Part shown: positions 5,960 through 8,659 of the stretch, one piece after another | Position numbering within the stretch: position 1 is the first letter of the stretch | Layout: every line of letters begins with the position of its first letter | Origin: an uncultured Neomegalonema sp. | GTDB lineage: Bacteria; Pseudomonadota; Alphaproteobacteria; Rhodobacterales; Rhodobacteraceae | Assembly: GCA_937944035.1 (NCBI GenBank) | Contig: CALDZQ010000150.1 | Coordinates: 1-8,659 of the forward strand | Direction of reading: 5' to 3' | DNA: 8,659 nt | Made by a program: the position numbers and the translations under genes | Notes under the pieces: generated by a model | What the model saw: the letters and a program-made list of their open reading frames with translations, nothing else | Told to the model about the DNA's origin: nothing | Databases searched by the model: none

Positions 5960-7569
5960 TATTCGCCTTCCACCAAGCGCGGCATTTCCAACACAACATC
6001 TGTCCCCGGTCCCTTCGAAGGCCCATTGAACGCAAGGCGTGAGGGGCTGTAAAGGTTAATGGTTCCAGCTTGCGTTTCCACCACCCATTTTGCAAGCGCA
6101 AGCCCGACACCGAAGCCAGCACCTTTCCGTGAGGCTTCTCCGCGCTCGAACCGCCCGAACACCTGTTTTAGCTCATCCGCGTTCATGCCGTTGCCTTGAT
6201 CGCTGATCGTCAGGCGGAGATTGGTACGCTTTTGTGCGGCTTTGATCCTGATCTCTCCGCCCTGCGGTGAGTGGCGCACAGCATTTTCCAATAACCCGCC
6301 AATAACCTGCCGTGTCCAATCGGGATCGCCTACAATAAGCAGGCCGGCATCGAGATATGTTTTTACAGTGATTCCGCGTCGTTTGGTCAAGCCTGCGACA
6401 TCATCGATAGCGTCCCGTGCCGCTGTACCTATGTCAAAGACAGCTTCTACAAGTTCAATCTGCCCCGATTCAGATCGGGCGATGCGGAGCAGATCTTCCA
6501 CACGCCTGTTCAGTCTTCGGGCGCGGGAGTGAATCACATCCAAGGAGGCGTGAAAATCCGCTGTTTCTAGCGATTTCGCCCGCATTCCGATCTCTGCCTC
6601 GCTGAGGATGACGGTGAGTGGTGTGCGCAGCTCATGGCTGACATCAGAAAAGAAACGTCGCCGATTCTCGTCTATCCGCTCCAGCGCCTCGTTTGCGTCC
6701 CTTAATGCCACTGTGCGTTCTTCTACAATTTCATTCAGCCGCGCCCGGTCCGCTGTTACCTGTGCATGGCGCCGATCCAGCCGCGCGGCCATGCGGTTCA
6801 CATTGGCGAAAAGCAGGCCCAGCTCGTCCCTGCGGTCAATATCAAGGCGCGTTTGCAATCGCCCGCCGCCGATCAGGCTGGCCGCTTGCGAGGTAGCTGC
6901 TATCCGCCGCATCAAGGGTGCAATCATACCGGCCTGAAACAGGATAAATGCCAAAACCGCAGTGATCGCAACCAATCCGGCGATACGCATCACCCAATTT
7001 CGCAATCGTTCAATCGCAGCGAAGGCCGCGCTGCGCTCACGTTGCTCTTCACCAATGGCCGAATCGAGTAATGGAGAGAATTGCGTGGCGAATCCGTCGA
7101 GCCGGGCGCGCAGGTTGTTATCGGCATCGGGTTTTTCAACAGCCCGCGTTAACGCGTTAAACTGTGCCTCCATCCTTGCAAGGCCGAGGCTCCACGTCGC
7201 GCGGCGATTGCTCTCTTGCTCATCGCGCGCCTGATCGACATAGGAAGCAAGTGATGCCTCCAGCCTGTCAAACCCCTGCCGGACGACCTCGCGCCGTGGC
7301 GAAAGACGGGCGACACGCGCGGCTTCGTCTATCGCTGGAGAATTGGATGCCTCAACCGCAATCAGCGCGTAATCACTGATCCGGGCCGATAGCGTCGCGT
7401 AAAGCTCCATCCTTGTTTGTGCCGCCGTGATCTGATTGATGCGCCGCGAGGTTTCGAGCGCGCCATAAACCATCAAACCCGCTGCCAAAATCGACAGCAA
7501 TGCTATCCCGCCGGAGCCGATCAGCATCCGGGCGCGCAGTGAATTAATAAACCGGTTCGGTACACGCAT
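5959..7569 (-). CDS. Membrane sensor histidine kinase with HAMP domain
   Basis: The 536-residue inner-membrane kinase has a first membrane helix at about 19-38, a largely helical periplasmic sensor domain at about 39-193, a second helix at about 194-217, then HAMP (about 212-266) and a short coiled coil. The dimerisation domain holds the phospho-accepting H312 in FSDVSHELRTPL. The ATP-binding domain has the N box LLENAVRHSP (N429), G1 DQGNGM (457-462), F box FGRFERG (471-477) and G2 GAGFGVGLALAK (483-494). All boxes are intact. The sensor domain has no cysteine and no PAS signature; its helical, Ala/Arg/Glu-rich composition suggests a four-helix bundle. GTG (7572) and ATG (7569) are adjacent starts; ATG is preferred because GGGGA lies seven bases upstream. 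First gene of the four-gene operon. Confidence 0.95.
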   Translation of the reverse strand: MRVPNRFINSLRARMLIGSGGIALLSILAAGLMVYGALETSRRINQITAAQTRMELYATLSARISDYALIAVEASNSPAIDEAARVARLSPRREVVRQGFDRLEASLASYVDQARDEQESNRRATWSLGLARMEAQFNALTRAVEKPDADNNLRARLDGFATQFSPLLDSAIGEEQRERSAAFAAIERLRNWVMRIAGLVAITAVLAFILFQAGMIAPLMRRIAATSQAASLIGGGRLQTRLDIDRRDELGLLFANVNRMAARLDRRHAQVTADRARLNEIVEERTVALRDANEALERIDENRRRFFSDVSHELRTPLTVILSEAEIGMRAKSLETADFHASLDVIHSRARRLNRRVEDLLRIARSESGQIELVEAVFDIGTAARDAIDDVAGLTKRRGITVKTYLDAGLLIVGDPDWTRQVIGGLLENAVRHSPQGGEIRIKAAQKRTNLRLTISDQGNGMNADELKQVFGRFERGEASRKGAGFGVGLALAKWVVETQAGTINLYSPSRLAFNGPSKGPGTDVVLEMPRLVEGE

Positions 7570-7611
7570 CACGAATTCCCCACGGTCGGAAACATGACGC
7601 TAACAGTAAAA

Positions 7612-7639
7612 TTCACAAATGTGCTGGACATTTTACGAT
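7612..7639 (+). promoter_or_regulatory. Candidate promoter of the binding-protein gene
   Basis: TTCACA at 7612-7617 (5 of 6 to TTGACA) and TACGAT at 7634-7639 (4 of 6) are 16 bases apart, placing the transcription start near 7646, about 40 bases before the start codon. No equally good minus-strand promoter for the kinase operon was found in the same 115-base divergent gap, though one must lie here or overlap it. Confidence 0.4.
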
Positions 7640-7640
7640 C

Positions 7641-7657
7641 CGCGACGGACCATCGCG
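7641..7657. promoter_or_regulatory. 17-base near-palindrome at the predicted transcription start
   Basis: CGCGACGGACCATCGCG has seven of eight base pairs symmetric around a central A. It begins one base after the candidate -10 box of the binding-protein gene. It could be an operator or a leader hairpin with outer arms CGCGA/TCGCG. OmpR-type regulators usually bind direct repeats, so if it is an operator a different regulator is more likely than the neighbouring one. Confidence 0.4.
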
Positions 7658-7684
7658 TGAAATTGAATTTGATGGAGAGTGCAG

Positions 7685-8659
7685 ATGGCTTCGGACAAAT
7701 CCAAACCTCAGAATGAGGGCGCAAGCCGCCGCAGTTTGTTAAAAGGGGCCGCCGCTGTCGGTGTTGCCGCTGTAGGATCTCAGCTTATTCCGGGTCTTGG
7801 CCGCTATGCCCATGCGGCGAGCGATGCCCCGATCAAGGTCGGTTTTCAAGTCCACCGCACCGGCATCGGCGCTTCTTATGGCCGTTGGTACGACCGTACG
7901 ACCAAAGCCGCCGCCAAAGTCATCAACGACGCGGGTGGCATTAATGGCCGCCCCGTCGAGATCATCGCCGAAGATGATGGTACAGACCCCAAGCGCGGGG
8001 CGGAAGTCATCGAGAAATTCGCTACTCAACATGAATGCGATGTCGCATTTGGCACGCTGTTCAGCCACGTTGTCATCGGCTCAGCCCCGCGCGCGGGCGA
8101 GTTGAAACTGCCGTATTTCGTCGTCTCCGAAGGCCACCACGTCGCCAGCGGTATGCTGAACCGCTACACGCTGCAACCGGGTATCACGGACGTGAAATCT
8201 CAGGTTCAGTCGATGGCGCCTTGGGTGGCTGAGAATCTCGGTAAGAAGGTCACGATGGTCTACCCCGACTTTGCATTCGGTCACGATCACCGCGATTATT
8301 TCTCCGAGGCCGTTGAGAAGCAGGGCGGCGAGGTGATTGCGAAAATTGCGATCCCGCCAACTGAAACGTCGTTCTTCAAATACCTGCCGAAAATCCCCAA
8401 AGAAACCGAAGTGCTGTACCATGTCATGGTCGGCCCCGGTGTGCTTACCTTTGTTAAGGAAATGGGTGAGTATTTTGGCGATAACCGACCGGAAATATTC
8501 GGCTTTATCGACAGCCTTGAGGCGGTGGACATCAACAGCCCCGGCCTTGAATTCCTTGAAGGATCGTATTTCTGGGAAGGCTATCCGCGCTATGCTGGCG
8601 AGAACCAGAGCGCGCATGACAAGTTCTTCCGCGAAGCGGTTGGCGTCGACAATAACGGG
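7685..8659 (+). CDS. Tat-exported ABC transporter substrate-binding protein, LivJ/AmiC type (partial)
   Basis: The open frame runs from ATG 7685, with GGAGAG at 7674-7679 upstream, to the window end: 325 residues with no stop. The N-terminus is a twin-arginine signal peptide, SRRSLLKG at 14-21 with a hydrophobic stretch to about 36 and likely cleavage after AHA at 44, so the protein is exported folded. The mature part is a type I periplasmic binding fold: IKVGFQVHRTG, then AGGINGRPVEIIAEDDGTDP (83-102), as in branched-chain amino-acid, amide and urea binding proteins. The first ligand loop reads GTLFSHVVIGSAP (123-135) and the next VSEGHHV (147-153), unlike the usual Ser/Thr-rich versions, so a different ligand is plausible. 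Permease and ATPase genes would be expected downstream. It is divergent from the kinase operon, which may control it. Confidence 0.92.
   Translation, partial: MASDKSKPQNEGASRRSLLKGAAAVGVAAVGSQLIPGLGRYAHAASDAPIKVGFQVHRTGIGASYGRWYDRTTKAAAKVINDAGGINGRPVEIIAEDDGTDPKRGAEVIEKFATQHECDVAFGTLFSHVVIGSAPRAGELKLPYFVVSEGHHVASGMLNRYTLQPGITDVKSQVQSMAPWVAENLGKKVTMVYPDFAFGHDHRDYFSEAVEKQGGEVIAKIAIPPTETSFFKYLPKIPKETEVLYHVMVGPGVLTFVKEMGEYFGDNRPEIFGFIDSLEAVDINSPGLEFLEGSYFWEGYPRYAGENQSAHDKFFREAVGVDNNG

Noticed and set aside
8081..8617. Minus-strand frame of 178 codons at the right end
   Set aside because: Antisense to the binding-protein gene, whose type I binding fold motifs continue through the whole stretch.

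Overview
The window looks like a chromosomal segment of an alphaproteobacterium with moderate GC content, possibly of the Hyphomicrobiales/Rhodobacterales type. The pointers are an eno-ftsB pair with overlapping stop and start codons, a stand-alone 3-hydroxybutyryl-CoA dehydrogenase of the FadB2/PaaH type, a YceI-cytochrome b561 pair, and a Tat-exported LivJ-type binding protein. The genus cannot be fixed from the sequence alone.

Layout. (1) Bases 1-308: the first 19 codons of a minus-strand gene with a transposase-like N-terminus, then a 249-base divergent region with candidate promoters and a TGC/GCA palindrome in front of the next gene. (2) Bases 309-2560, plus strand: 3-hydroxyacyl-CoA dehydrogenase, a secreted YceI lipocalin-like protein, and a four-helix cytochrome b561 that begins with TTG. 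(3) Bases 2561-4143, minus strand: enolase followed by the divisome protein FtsB. FtsB ends directly against the stop codon of the cytochrome with no spacer. (4) Bases 4246-7569, minus strand: a compact operon of histidine kinase, OmpR-type response regulator, an exported 223-residue protein and an exported 112-residue cysteine-containing protein. Junctions are 1-base overlap, 11-base gap and 4-base overlap. (5) Bases 7570-7684: a divergent regulatory region. (6) Bases 7685-8659: the first 325 codons of a Tat-exported periplasmic binding protein of a branched-chain amino-acid/amide-type ABC transporter, cut by the window end.

How they work together. The first block joins fatty-acid/polyhydroxybutyrate-type metabolism with envelope proteins of unclear role. 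The eno-ftsB pair is housekeeping: glycolysis and cell division. The most interesting part is the right half. A membrane sensor kinase, its regulator and two exported proteins of unknown function form one transcription unit, divergent from an ABC binding protein. The simplest inference is an extracytoplasmic sensing and uptake module, but ligand and targets are unknown. No rRNA, tRNA, CRISPR array or complete mobile element was seen.
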